The position numbers and the translations under genes are program-made. The notes beneath the pieces are model-generated. The model ran no database searches. It worked only from the letters and a program-made list of their open reading frames with translations, and had not been told where the DNA came from. 64,000 nt of DNA, from assembly GCA_910588885.1 (NCBI GenBank), contig CAJUSQ010000004.1, forward strand, positions 1-64,000. The letters run 5' to 3'. Position 1 is the first letter of the stretch, and the number at the start of each line of letters is the position of its first letter. Source of the stretch: an uncultured Lachnospiraceae bacterium (GTDB taxonomy: Bacteria; Bacillota; Clostridia; Lachnospirales; Lachnospiraceae). Positions 26,781 to 35,407 of this stretch are shown here, piece after piece.

Positions 26781-27161
26781 TTAACTTACCATACCGCCCA
26801 CCATACCGGAGGCTACGCACAGCACCAGGGTGGTGGCAAAGCGGCTCATCTCCATATCCAGCCCTTTGTGGAACACGATGGAGCCTGCCGCAAGCACCAG
26901 AAAATAACAGGCGCCGAGAATCATTCCCCACAGGAACTTCCGGCTCTTCATCCGCTTTCCGGCCAACAGCCCTCCGAAAAATCCGGACATTACATAGATC
27001 ACCACAATCCCAATGGAAACCATTCCTTCACTCAGCTGCATTTTTGACAGGAGCACTGTCAGTACCAGCAGTAAAATTCCCGTAATGATGTACATGAACA
27101 GCAGAATTTTCAAAATCGGCAGCACAATCATATATTTGTTCCCTATTTTCTTTTTCTCCAT
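26781..27161 (-). CDS. TIGR04086-type small membrane protein
   Basis: 126 aa with four membrane helices (about 14-36, 45-67, 78-97 and 103-124), matching the layout of the TIGR04086 family of uncharacterised clostridial membrane proteins. The loop GGLLAGKRMKSRKFLWGMILG between helices 2 and 3 is the most recognisable part. No catalytic residues are seen. It is monocistronic between the rhamnosidase and a divergent CorC-type gene. Confidence 0.75.
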   Translation of the reverse strand: MEKKKIGNKYMIVLPILKILLFMYIITGILLLVLTVLLSKMQLSEGMVSIGIVVIYVMSGFFGGLLAGKRMKSRKFLWGMILGACYFLVLAAGSIVFHKGLDMEMSRFATTLVLCVASGMVGGMVS

Positions 27162-27476
27162 CCTATCGTCTTCCTTTCTCTCTGAATTCCTGTCCTATTC
27201 CACTATATGATTGAAACCTGCGCTTTATGCATAGGTTCCGTTTCGCGCACGGCCAATCCCGTCAGCTCCTTTACGCAGGATCGGTTCGCCCCTTTGGCCG
27301 GCAAAGGCCGGGCTGCCGCGGAATATTTATGAATTTTTTCTTAACTTCTTGCATTTTATGGTATTTTACAGTATATTTAAAGTGTTACGTTCTAAATATT
27401 CCGGTTGTGGAGCGCAGGCTTTGCGCAATCGGGTTTGGCTGGAAATCAGCCTTGAAACGAAAGGAGAGAATATTAC
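27162..27476. other. 315-bp divergent intergenic region
   Basis: Holds the promoter of the CorC-type gene (27349-27377) and a small hairpin GGCTG-GAAAT-CAGCC just before its ribosome site. I looked for a metal riboswitch because of the downstream gene and saw none. The GC-rich part at 27230-27330 shows no feature. Confidence 0.5.
27349..27377 (+). promoter_or_regulatory. SigA-like promoter of the CorC-type gene
   Basis: TTGCAT (27349-27354), 17-bp spacer, TATATT (27372-27377), giving a leader of about 95 nt. Confidence 0.6.
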
Positions 27477-28751
27477 TTGGACTCAAGTGACGTCACGCAG
27501 ATTATTATATTAATTGTTTTAATCTGCCTGTCAGGCTTTTTTTCCTCTGCGGAAACGGCCCTGACCACATGCAACAAGATCAAAATGAGAACCCTGGCGG
27601 AGGGCGGGAACCCAAAGGCCCGGCGGGTGTTGAAGATTACCGACGATTCCGGAAAGATGCTCAGCGCCATCCTGGTAGGCAACAATATCGTAAATTTGAC
27701 CGCCTCCTCCCTCACCACCTCCCTGGCCCTGCGGTTCGGTGGGAGTACCGCGGTGGGAATTGCCACGGGTATCATTACGCTGCTGATTTTGATTTTCGGT
27801 GAAATATCCCCGAAGACTCTTGCAACCCTTCACGCAGACAGCATTTCCCTGTTTTATGCAGGAATCATCGGCCTTCTTATGAAGATCCTGACCCCTGTGA
27901 TTTTCCTGGTCAACAAGCTGGCCATGGGATTCCTCTTCCTGCTGCGGGTAGACCCCGGCAAGGGGACAAATACGATGACAGAAGATGAGCTGCGAACCAT
28001 TGTGGATGTGAGCCATGAGGTCGGTGTCATTGAAACAGAAGAACGTGAAATGATTAACAATGTTTTCGATTTCGGCGATGCACAGGCCAAAGAGATTATG
28101 GTACCCAGAATTGATATGACCTTTGCAAGCATTGACAATACCTACGAGGAGCTTTTGGATATTTTCCGGGAGGACCATTTTACCAGGCTTCCGGTATACG
28201 AGGGCTCTACCGACAACGTAATTGGTATTATCAATATGAAGGATCTGCTTCTGTACGAAAACCGGGAACAGTTTTCCATACGGGACATTTTGCGGAAGCC
28301 TTATTACACCTATGAGCATAAGAATACAGCCGAGCTGCTGATTGAGATGCGGCAGTCCTCGATTAATATCGCAATTGTACTGGACGAATACGGCGCAACG
28401 GCCGGGCTGATCACCCTGGAAGACCTGCTGGAGGAAATTGTCGGCGAGATCCGGGACGAATACGACGACGACGAGGAAGACCCGATCCAGCAAATCAGCG
28501 AATACGAATATATGGTGCAAGGTTCCATGAATCTGGATGATTTATGTGAAATCCTGGATTTAGACTTGGCCTCGGAGGATTACGACTCCATCGGCGGATA
28601 TATGATCGGCCTTTTGGACCATCTGCCTACGGCAGGAGAACATATCACTACGGAGGATCAGGTGTACCTGAGGGTAGAGGATATGGAGAAAAACAGAATT
28701 CATAAGATTTTCATGCGGATCCCCCCGAAGGAGGAGCCGGAAGAAGAATAA
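27477..28751 (+). CDS. CNNM/CorC-type membrane protein (DUF21, two CBS, CorC_HlyC)
   Basis: 424 aa. Residues 1-165 are a DUF21 (CNNM) membrane domain with ETALTTCNKIKMRTLAEGG and GEISPKT. Two CBS domains follow (about 200-320; PRIDMTFASID and IVLDEYGATAGLITLEDLLEE), then a CorC_HlyC domain. Such proteins are linked to magnesium or cobalt efflux; the old name hemolysin is historical. Starts with TTG, 8 nt after AAAGGAGAG. Single gene with its own promoter and terminator. Confidence 0.92.
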   Translation: MDSSDVTQIIILIVLICLSGFFSSAETALTTCNKIKMRTLAEGGNPKARRVLKITDDSGKMLSAILVGNNIVNLTASSLTTSLALRFGGSTAVGIATGIITLLILIFGEISPKTLATLHADSISLFYAGIIGLLMKILTPVIFLVNKLAMGFLFLLRVDPGKGTNTMTEDELRTIVDVSHEVGVIETEEREMINNVFDFGDAQAKEIMVPRIDMTFASIDNTYEELLDIFREDHFTRLPVYEGSTDNVIGIINMKDLLLYENREQFSIRDILRKPYYTYEHKNTAELLIEMRQSSINIAIVLDEYGATAGLITLEDLLEEIVGEIRDEYDDDEEDPIQQISEYEYMVQGSMNLDDLCEILDLDLASEDYDSIGGYMIGLLDHLPTAGEHITTEDQVYLRVEDMEKNRIHKIFMRIPPKEEPEEE

Positions 28752-28755
28752 AAAC

Positions 28756-28816
28756 AACAGCCCCGAAGCTGCTGCAGACCGAAATTCCCGTCTGAAACAG
28801 CGTTCGGGGCTGTTTT
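28756..28816. terminator. Bidirectional terminator between the CorC-type gene and larE
   Basis: Perfect 12-bp arms AACAGCCCCGAA and TTCGGGGCTGTT with a 35-nt apical region, A-rich before and TTTT after; suits both convergent genes. Confidence 0.85.
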
Positions 28817-28854
28817 CTGTCCTGCGCGTTTCATTCCTGCTCCCGTGCAGCATA

Positions 28855-29679
28855 TCATTCTCGTTCCCGGCCCGGCAGCGTTTCATTCATGCTCCCGGTG
28901 CGGTATCCCTTCAAATCCATTGTCACATAAGCAAATCCCTGCTCTTCCAGCTTCCGTACCAGCTCTTCCCTTATGGAAAGCAGACGGGAAAGCTCCGTCG
29001 GCTGTACCTCAACCCGGGCCAGGGCTCCGTGTACCCGCACCCGCATCTGCTCAAATCCCTGCTCCAGCAAATACTGCTCTGCCTGCTCTACCATTGCAAG
29101 CTTTTCTTTTGTAATCCGCTCCCCATAGGCAAAACGGCTGGCCAGACAGGCAAAGGAAGGCTTCTGCCAGGTAGAAAGCCCCAGCTCCTTCGAAAGCTGC
29201 CGGATCTCCGCCTTGGTCAGCCCTGCGGCCCGCAGGGGGCTTTGAATGCCAAGCTCCGCCACCGCCGCATGTCCCGGCCGGTAATCCCCGTTGTCGTCCA
29301 GATTGGAGCCTTCTGCCACATAGGACATGCCCTGCTCCCCTGCAATTCGTAAGATCCCGGACAAAATCTGCTTTTTACACCGGTAGCAGCGGTCAGGGGG
29401 ATTCTCTCCAAATCCGGAAATCTCCAAGGCTTCAAAGGGAAACTTCACCTGGCGGATCCCTTCTTTTTTACAGAATTCTTCCGCTTCTAAAAGCTCTCGG
29501 CGGGGAAATACTGCGGATTCTGCCGTTACGGCCAAAGCCTTATCTCCCAGGACCTCCCGGGAGACCTTCAGCAGGAATGTGGAATCCACTCCCCCGGAAA
29601 AAGCCACGGCAACGCTGCCAAGCTCCCTGAAACAGTCCTTCAGACGTTCTAATTTTTCATGGCAATTCTCTTGCTTCAT
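28855..29679 (-). CDS. larE: LarE-type ATP-dependent sulfur transferase
   Basis: 274 aa, ATP-pyrophosphatase fold. In lactate racemase maturation LarE adenylates a pyridinium carboxylate and gives up its own cysteine sulfur to build the nickel-pincer cofactor. The PP-loop SGGVDS lies at 29-34; CYRC near 97-100 and the cysteine in SFACLASRF near 178 correspond to conserved positions. No larA, larB or larC is in the window. The ATG overlaps the aroA stop as ATGA behind GGGGAGG, so it is the third gene of a coupled operon. Confidence 0.88.
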   Translation of the reverse strand: MKQENCHEKLERLKDCFRELGSVAVAFSGGVDSTFLLKVSREVLGDKALAVTAESAVFPRRELLEAEEFCKKEGIRQVKFPFEALEISGFGENPPDRCYRCKKQILSGILRIAGEQGMSYVAEGSNLDDNGDYRPGHAAVAELGIQSPLRAAGLTKAEIRQLSKELGLSTWQKPSFACLASRFAYGERITKEKLAMVEQAEQYLLEQGFEQMRVRVHGALARVEVQPTELSRLLSIREELVRKLEEQGFAYVTMDLKGYRTGSMNETLPGRERE

Positions 29680-30998
29680 CGGTCCTCCCCCGCGCAAATG
29701 TTTTTTACAACCTCTTCCAGCACTTCAAAATAAGTTTCAAAGGTCTTCCGGCAGCACATAGGGTCTTGGATCACAATACCCTCCGCCCGCAGGCCAATCA
29801 GGGAAAAGCCCATGGCCATCCGGTGATCCTCATAGGTATGTACCAGGCCGGGCTTCGGTTTTCCCGGATAAATTTTGATAAAATCCTCTCCCGTTTCGCA
29901 TAAAATCCCCAGCTTTCCAAGCTCTGTGGAAATGGCTTCCAGACGATTGCTTTCCTGGAAACGGATATGGCCGATTCCCCGGATCCTAGTGGGCCCTTTT
30001 CCAAACGGCGCCAGCGCCGCCAGGGTAATCGCCTGGTCCGAGCAGGCAGACAGATCTGCTTCCACCCCCTGGTAGCTTCCGTCCAGGTTCCCGCTGACCC
30101 GGATTCCGTCTGTGTCTTCCCAAACCCTGCAGCCCATCCGTTCCAGAATCCGCAGAAATTCCACATCCCCCTGAAGGGAATCAAAGTGCACATGCTTCAC
30201 CTGGACCTCTGCCCCCAGCAGGGGAGCCATTCCGTAGAAATAGCAGGCCGCCGAAACATCCGGCTCCACCTGGTAGCGCCTGGCCTGATACTGCTGTCCC
30301 TTCCGGATCCGGTAGCAGCCTTCTTCCTCCTGCTTCGCCGTCACCCCGAACTGGGCCATCATCTTCTCCGTCATCCGGATATAGGACATGCCATGGCGTC
30401 CCTGCACCCGGATTTCCATATCCTCCTTTGCCAGGCAGGAGGATATCAGCAGAGCGCTTAAAAACTGGCTGCTGTCACCGATATCCACCGAAATCTCCGG
30501 ACACCTTACCCCGTTTGCCCTTAGGGTGAAGGGAAAAAAGCCTTCTGCCCCCTCATAGGCCACCTGACAGCCCAGCTTTTCAAGACAGGCCAAAAGAGGC
30601 GCCATGGGACGGCGGCGCATCTGCTCTGAAGCATCCAAATGGTATACGCCCTGGCTCATGCCCAAATATGCGCTTATAAACCGGGCTGCCGTTCCGGCGC
30701 TGCCAACATAAAGGGACGCTTCTTTTTTCGGTACTGCCCCTCCCAGCCCGGTAACCGTAATGCGCTTCCGTTCCTCCTCCACCTTGGTTTCAAACTCCAG
30801 CTCCTTGATACAGTTTAAAAAATGGCGGGAATCCTGGCTGAACAAAACCCCGTCCAGAACACTTGTTCCAGTCGCCAGTGTAGCCAGCAGCAGCGCCCGG
30901 TTAGTAATGCTTTTTGATCCCGGCACCTCAAGGGAAATGCTTCCCGCCCTCTTTTTCCCAAACAAGCAGGGAACCTCATAACGCTCCGGCTGCATCAT
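29676..30998 (-). CDS. aroA: 3-phosphoshikimate 1-carboxyvinyltransferase (EPSP synthase)
   Basis: Sixth step of the shikimate pathway: joins phosphoenolpyruvate to shikimate-3-phosphate. About 440 aa with PGSKSITNRALLLA near residue 22, YVGSAGTAARF, and the late motifs SNRLEAISTELGKLG and YEDHRMAMGFSL. ATG at 30998 follows GGAGGC and overlaps the stop of the DJ-1 gene; the frame stays open upstream but is antisense-like. It is the only shikimate gene here, sitting between DJ-1 and LarE genes with 4-bp overlaps on both sides. Confidence 0.94.
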   Translation of the reverse strand: MMQPERYEVPCLFGKKRAGSISLEVPGSKSITNRALLLATLATGTSVLDGVLFSQDSRHFLNCIKELEFETKVEEERKRITVTGLGGAVPKKEASLYVGSAGTAARFISAYLGMSQGVYHLDASEQMRRRPMAPLLACLEKLGCQVAYEGAEGFFPFTLRANGVRCPEISVDIGDSSQFLSALLISSCLAKEDMEIRVQGRHGMSYIRMTEKMMAQFGVTAKQEEEGCYRIRKGQQYQARRYQVEPDVSAACYFYGMAPLLGAEVQVKHVHFDSLQGDVEFLRILERMGCRVWEDTDGIRVSGNLDGSYQGVEADLSACSDQAITLAALAPFGKGPTRIRGIGHIRFQESNRLEAISTELGKLGILCETGEDFIKIYPGKPKPGLVHTYEDHRMAMGFSLIGLRAEGIVIQDPMCCRKTFETYFEVLEEVVKNICAGEDR

Positions 30999-31561
30999 GA
31001 TTTTGCCTCCGCAGCCCTGTATACAATGGAATCCCCAATCTCCTTTGCCTTCTCTTTGCCCAGAAAATATTCCGTTAACGTCAAGGCAAAGGGAATGGCC
31101 GTTCCCACACCCCGGCTGGTAATCAAATTCCCGTCCCAGGCCACTTCCTCCTGGCAGACGCTGGCTCCAATCAGCCCCTCTTCCATTCCCGGATAGCAGA
31201 CCGCCCTTTTTCCCTGTAAAAGTCCGGCCTTCCCCAGTACCGTAGGCGCGGCGCAAATCGCAGCCACTAATTTCCCCTGTTCCGCAAAGGTACGAATCAC
31301 CCGATTGACCCCTTCATGCTCCATCAAATGGGTCGTTCCCGGCATTCCTCCCGGCAGCACCACGCCGTCTGTCCCGTCAAAATCTACTTCCTCAAAACAT
31401 GCATCCGCCTTTACGGTAATCCGATGCCCTCCGGTTACTTCCTTTTCCCCGGAAAGGGACACGGTTTTCACGTCAACTCCGGCCCGTCTTAGCAAATCCA
31501 CCACTGTCAGCCCTTCGATTTCTTCCAATCCCTCTGCCAGGAATACCACTATTTTTTTCAT
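30995..31561 (-). CDS. DJ-1/PfpI family protein
   Basis: 188 aa. Single-domain DJ-1 fold starting MKKIVVFLAEGLEEIE; the nucleophile elbow cysteine is in AAICAAPTVLG (about Cys104), with the glutamate partner in the EGLEEIE segment. Family members act as deglycases, chaperones or thiazole-pathway relatives; the precise role cannot be told. A perfect AAGGAGG precedes the ATG at 31561. First gene of the DJ-1/aroA/larE operon. Confidence 0.9.
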   Translation of the reverse strand: MKKIVVFLAEGLEEIEGLTVVDLLRRAGVDVKTVSLSGEKEVTGGHRITVKADACFEEVDFDGTDGVVLPGGMPGTTHLMEHEGVNRVIRTFAEQGKLVAAICAAPTVLGKAGLLQGKRAVCYPGMEEGLIGASVCQEEVAWDGNLITSRGVGTAIPFALTLTEYFLGKEKAKEIGDSIVYRAAEAKS

Positions 31562-31708
31562 ACAAAAACCTCCTTTGTCCTGTTCAAATATATTTATTTT
31601 ATCATAAAATTCCCGCCCCGTATAGCGTTCCCCGGAAAAACCGTTCCTGTTCACACCCATGGTGTTCACAGTAACGAACCCCGCCTATTTAAATTTGCCT
31701 TATGGCCA

Positions 31709-31736
31709 TTGACTTTCCCGCCAAAACAGTTATAAT
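31709..31736 (+). promoter_or_regulatory. SigA-like promoter of the MATE gene
   Basis: TTGACT (31709-31714), 16-bp spacer, perfect TATAAT (31731-31736), 63 bp before the preferred ATG. Confidence 0.75.
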
Positions 31737-31799
31737 ACGTAACAGCCAAATCTTTTCGCCCCTGTGCCGGCGTTTTCGAACCATGATTGGAGATCACTT

Positions 31800-33157
31800 A
31801 TGAGACTACATACAGACGAAAAAAATATTTTTTACCGGACGCTGCTTCGCTGGTCTTTCCGATTGCCGTCCAGAATCTGATCAGCACCGCCGTAAGCTCT
31901 GCCGATGTCATTATGGTAGGATATGTGGGCCAGGATGCCCTGTCCGCCGTATCCCTGGCAAATCAGGTGCAGTTCATCCTGTCCCTGGTCTATGCCGGCG
32001 TATCCTCCGGCGCGGCCATGCTTTCCGCCCAGTATTGGGGCAGGCAGGACACCCGGAGTATTGAACGGATCCTGGGGATCGCCCTGCGGTTTTCCATGGG
32101 GATATCCTTTTTCTTCTTTCTCCTGGCCTGCTTTTTCCCCAATGCCGTCATGATGGTCTTTACCGATGATAAGGCCCTGATTGCGGGAGGCAGCGTCTAT
32201 TTACGGACCATTGGCCTGTCCTACTTATTTATGGGCTTTTCCCAGATCTATTTGTGCATTATGCGAAGTATCGAACGTGTGTTCTTTTCCATGTGGACCT
32301 TCGGCTCCGCGCTGCTTTTAAATATCTTTCTGAACGCCGTTTTTATTTTCGGCCTGTTAGGGCTTCCGAAGCTGGGCATTGCCGGAGCGGCCCTTGCCAC
32401 GGTTCTGGCCCGGGGAATCGAATGCACCGTCTGCCTGGCCGATGCTGCCCGGTTTCAGACTGTCCGTTTCCGCTTCCGGAGTATTTTTGAAAAAAACAAA
32501 CTGTTGTTCCGGGATTTCCTGAAATACGCGCTGCCTGCCTTCGGCAACGAAGTGGTCTGGGGTGTGGCTTTTTCCACCTATTCCATTATTATGGGCCATC
32601 TGGGAAGCGATATGGTTGCCGCGAATTCCGTTGTGGTGGTTGCCCGGAATCTGGGAACCGTGCTCTGCTTCGGCATCGCCAACGGCGGCGCCATCTGCCT
32701 GGGCAAACAGCTGGGGGACGGACATCTGGAGGAAGCCAGGCAGAGCGCTTCCCGGCTTTGCCGGATTACCCTCCTTAGCGGGATCCTGGGCGGGCTTTTG
32801 ATCCTGTTGGTACGCCCCCTGATTCTGCAGATGGTACCCCTGACGCCCACAGCCGCCTCTTATCTGACTGGAATGCTCTTTATCAACGCCTACTATGTCC
32901 TGGGGCAGGCCATAAATACCACTGTTATCTGCGGCATTTTCCGTTCCGGCGGCGATTCCCGTTTCGGCTTCGTCTGCGACTTTGTGAATATGTGGCTGGT
33001 TTTCGTCCCCCTGGGCTTCCTCTGTGCCTTCGTATTCCGGCTGCCGCCCATGTGGGTCTACGTTATCCTCTCTCTGGATGAATTTTTAAAACTTCCGGTG
33101 GTCTATCATCATTATAAAAGTGAAAAATGGCTGAACAATATCACCCGGGATTTGTAA
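31800..33157 (+). CDS. MATE family efflux transporter, apparent N-terminal frameshift
   Basis: Cation-coupled multidrug or metabolite exporter with 12 predicted membrane helices; LVFPIAVQNLISTAV and SSADVIMVGYVGQDALSA form the typical first helix region. The best start, ATG at 31800, 8 nt after GGAG, reads MRLHTDEKNIFYRTLL, the expected MATE N terminus, but then leaves frame. The rest continues in the frame that is open from a TTG at 31787. One missing base near 31847 (inside CTGCTTCGCTGG) explains this. Either the gene has a true frameshift, or the sequence has an error, or translation starts at the TTG. All helices are otherwise intact. Confidence 0.85.
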
Positions 33158-33199
33158 AAAAACGCTTCCAACGAACCGGATTGCTGCTAAAAATTACCA

Positions 33200-33228
33200 A
33201 CATATATTTTTTCCTGCGGTACATAATA
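33200..33228 (+). promoter_or_regulatory. Sigma-G-like promoter of the SASP gene
   Basis: ACATA (33200-33204), 17-bp spacer and CATAATA (33222-33228) fit the forespore sigma-G pattern (-35 GHATR, -10 CATNNTA). It lies 62 bp before the SASP ATG; no SigA consensus was found there. Confidence 0.6.
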
Positions 33229-33289
33229 ACACCAAGGTAAGTATTTCTTATCTTTAAAACTATATTGAAAAAATTTGGAGGTGAATTGT

Positions 33290-33511
33290 ATGTCTAACAA
33301 TTCCGGTTCTAACACAAACAGAATGGCAGTGCCTGAAGCAAAGGAAGCGATGAATCGTTTCAAACAGGAAGTTGCTTCTGAAATCGGAGTACCTTTAAAA
33401 GAAGGCTATAACGGTGAATTAACTTCTGCACAGGCCGGATCCATCGGCGGCGAAATGGTTAAGAAAATGATCATGAAGCAGGAACAGCAGATGTCCGGCG
33501 GAATGCAGTAA
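33290..33511 (+). CDS. Alpha/beta-type small acid-soluble spore protein
   Basis: 73 aa DNA-binding protein that coats and protects spore DNA and is degraded at germination. PEAKEAMNRFKQEVASEIGV contains the GPR protease region, and LTSAQAGSIGGEMVKKMI is the conserved C-terminal DNA-binding helix. ATG lies 6 nt after GGAGGTG. Short single-gene unit with a sigma-G-like promoter and its own terminator. This is the clearest evidence that the organism sporulates. Confidence 0.95.
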   Translation: MSNNSGSNTNRMAVPEAKEAMNRFKQEVASEIGVPLKEGYNGELTSAQAGSIGGEMVKKMIMKQEQQMSGGMQ

Positions 33512-33555
33512 TTCATCCCTGCAAATAACGATCGTAAGATTGATAATGATTTCAC

Positions 33556-33593
33556 AAAATCGGTGCAGCTGCGGCTGTGCCGGTTTTGTTTTT
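33556..33593 (+). terminator. Intrinsic terminator of the SASP gene
   Basis: 14-nt arms (33556-33569 and 33574-33587) pair with three G-U pairs around TGCG; followed by GTTTTT. Confidence 0.8.
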
Positions 33594-33619
33594 CCCAACG
33601 CTTTCGTTCTGTTCCGGCT

Positions 33620-34114
33620 TTATTTTTCCAGGTGCTTTCCTTCTAACCCGGCTTTCATCCGGTGTACATACAGCCTTGTCTGCTCCTTTGTCTCCTCTTC
33701 CTCTGCCATGCAGTAAAACTCCCAGCCGTACCGTTCATAAAAAGAGGTGTGATCCGTAACCAGGTAAAGGGTTTCCACTCCCATGGCTGCCATATCCCTG
33801 CAGGCAAAGTCCAGCATTTTTCCGGCGATTCCCTGTCTGCGGTAATCCGGCTCTACATAAACCGCACATATATTCGGCGCTAAATCCCTGCGGTTATGAA
33901 AATCATTTTCAATGACGCCAAGACCGCCCACAATCGACGGGCCGGACAATGCCAGATACCATTGCGGGACTCCGGCCCCCTGACGCAGACATACTTCCAG
34001 GCTTTCCAAATAAGCTTCCTTCGGGACTGCCCATTTCCCATGAAACCACTCCGCCGCCCCTTCGGCCAGCTCCCCGTGCTCCCGTATCCTCTGTATCCTG
34101 AACTCCTGTAGCAT
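33620..34114 (-). CDS. GNAT family N-acetyltransferase
   Basis: 164 aa. Acetyl-CoA-binding motif A is VEPDYRRQGIAGKML (about 91-105), followed by LYLVTDHTSFYERYGWEFY typical of motif B. It transfers an acyl group to an amine of unknown identity. ATG preceded by AGGAAA. Single gene, convergent with SASP and divergent from CYTH. Confidence 0.88.
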   Translation of the reverse strand: MLQEFRIQRIREHGELAEGAAEWFHGKWAVPKEAYLESLEVCLRQGAGVPQWYLALSGPSIVGGLGVIENDFHNRRDLAPNICAVYVEPDYRRQGIAGKMLDFACRDMAAMGVETLYLVTDHTSFYERYGWEFYCMAEEEETKEQTRLYVHRMKAGLEGKHLEK

Positions 34115-34206
34115 TTTCCTTTTCCTTTCTCCGGGATTGATTTTTCCTCTTTTTCCTTCCTGCGGCTCTTTCGAAACCGTACATTTCTTGCCGGTTACTG
34201 TTCACT

Positions 34207-34235
34207 TTGACACCCGGCGCACCCTATGTTACAAT
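34207..34235 (+). promoter_or_regulatory. SigA promoter of the CYTH gene
   Basis: Perfect TTGACA (34207-34212), 17-bp spacer, TACAAT (34230-34235), 29 bp before the ATG. Confidence 0.8.
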
Positions 34236-34263
34236 AAAACGCAACACATACTTGGAGGTGCCT

Positions 34264-34707
34264 ATGGAAATCGAACGAAAATACCTGATTCCCCAATTAC
34301 CGGAAGACTACCGGGCCCATCCCTGTTATCAAATCGAACAGGGCTACTTATGTACAAATCCCGTTGTCCGCATCCGCCGCCAGGACAATGATTTCTATCT
34401 TACCTACAAATCCAAAGGCTTAATGGTGCGGGAAGAGTACAATCTTCCTCTGACCGAAACAGCCTATTATCATCTTCGGGAAAAAACCGACGGCCGTCTG
34501 ATTACCAAGAAGCGGTATCTGATTCCCCTGACCGATATCCTGACCATTGAACTGGATCTTTTCGAAGGTGATCTGGCGCCCCTGGTTCTGGCAGAAGTGG
34601 AATTTCCTTCGGAAGAAGAAGCCAACGACTTCCAACCGCCGGAATGGTTCGGAGAGGATGTAACCTTTTCAGGACAATATCACAACAGCGCCCTGGCACA
34701 GGTCTGA
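34264..34707 (+). CDS. CYTH domain protein (triphosphate tunnel metalloenzyme-like)
   Basis: 147 aa. The N-terminal EIERKYL is the ExExK metal-triphosphate signature, followed by charged beta strands lining the tunnel (RIRRQDNDFYLTYKSKG, KKRYLIPL, ELDLFEGDLAPLVLAEVEF). Bacterial members hydrolyse inorganic triphosphate or organic triphosphates; the substrate here is unknown. ATG after TTGGAGGTG. Monocistronic. Confidence 0.9.
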   Translation: MEIERKYLIPQLPEDYRAHPCYQIEQGYLCTNPVVRIRRQDNDFYLTYKSKGLMVREEYNLPLTETAYYHLREKTDGRLITKKRYLIPLTDILTIELDLFEGDLAPLVLAEVEFPSEEEANDFQPPEWFGEDVTFSGQYHNSALAQV

Positions 34708-34716
34708 ACCTGTGCC
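34695..34716 (+). terminator. Terminator overlapping the CYTH stop codon
   Basis: Perfect 9-bp arms GGCACAGGT and ACCTGTGCC around CTGA, which contains part of the stop; a C/T-rich tail follows. Confidence 0.65.
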
Positions 34717-34742
34717 CTTTCCCTTTTCCGGCAGCTCTGCTG

Positions 34743-35312
34743 CTACGACCGGCGGATTTCGTACCGCTGCCGTGTTTTCAGGCATGTTCTTAGCTCATCA
34801 TACCGCTGATACAAGTCCCCTTCCGGTATTACCACATCCAGCACCACGGCCATATTATCAATCATCACATCCGTGATATCCTTCTGCATAGCCGTCAGGA
34901 TCTCGTACTTCTCCTCACAGGTTTCCGCATCGTAAAAATCCATCAAAAGCTCCGTAATCTCTTTTTTCTCTGCTTTGGGCTTTGCCCCTTCCGCCGTTTC
35001 TCCGGCAGCTTCCGTCATTTTCCCGGTTCCGTCTGCTTCCCCTTCCTCCATTACCGTCCGAAACCCTCCGGCTTTGTCCGGCTCTGCCAGCTGAAACCGA
35101 TATTTCTGGGTCGCGTTGGGATAAGCCTCCCGATCCACTTCGCTGGTAAACATCGCCAGGGGACGGGCATATACCTGATAATCTCCATACAACGCCTGAT
35201 AAATCACCAGATCTTCCCCTGTCTCCGTATGCTTGGCAATTGTCTGCACCTGATATAGTTTATTTTTAAAATGATTGTAAAATTCTCCATTCCTAGGTTT
35301 TCCCTGTGGCAT
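34743..35312 (-). CDS. DUF1653 domain protein
   Basis: 189 aa. Residues 1-75 are a DUF1653 domain (FYNHFKNKLYQVQTIAKH, LVIYQALYGDYQVYARPLAMF), a short beta-rich module of unknown function. A low-complexity, Ala/Glu-rich linker follows (about 80-115), then a helical region with LLMDFYDAETCEEKYEILTA that may be a second small domain. Start ATG with AAAAGGGGAA upstream. First of a series of leftward genes with short gaps. Confidence 0.8.
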   Translation of the reverse strand: MPQGKPRNGEFYNHFKNKLYQVQTIAKHTETGEDLVIYQALYGDYQVYARPLAMFTSEVDREAYPNATQKYRFQLAEPDKAGGFRTVMEEGEADGTGKMTEAAGETAEGAKPKAEKKEITELLMDFYDAETCEEKYEILTAMQKDITDVMIDNMAVVLDVVIPEGDLYQRYDELRTCLKTRQRYEIRRS

Positions 35313-35407
35313 ATAGATTCCCCTTTTCTTCTATTTCTGCAATCACTCCGAAAACGCCTGGGTGATTCACTCTGTTTCCAAATTCCTGTAATCCCCTTTT
35401 CCCTGTT

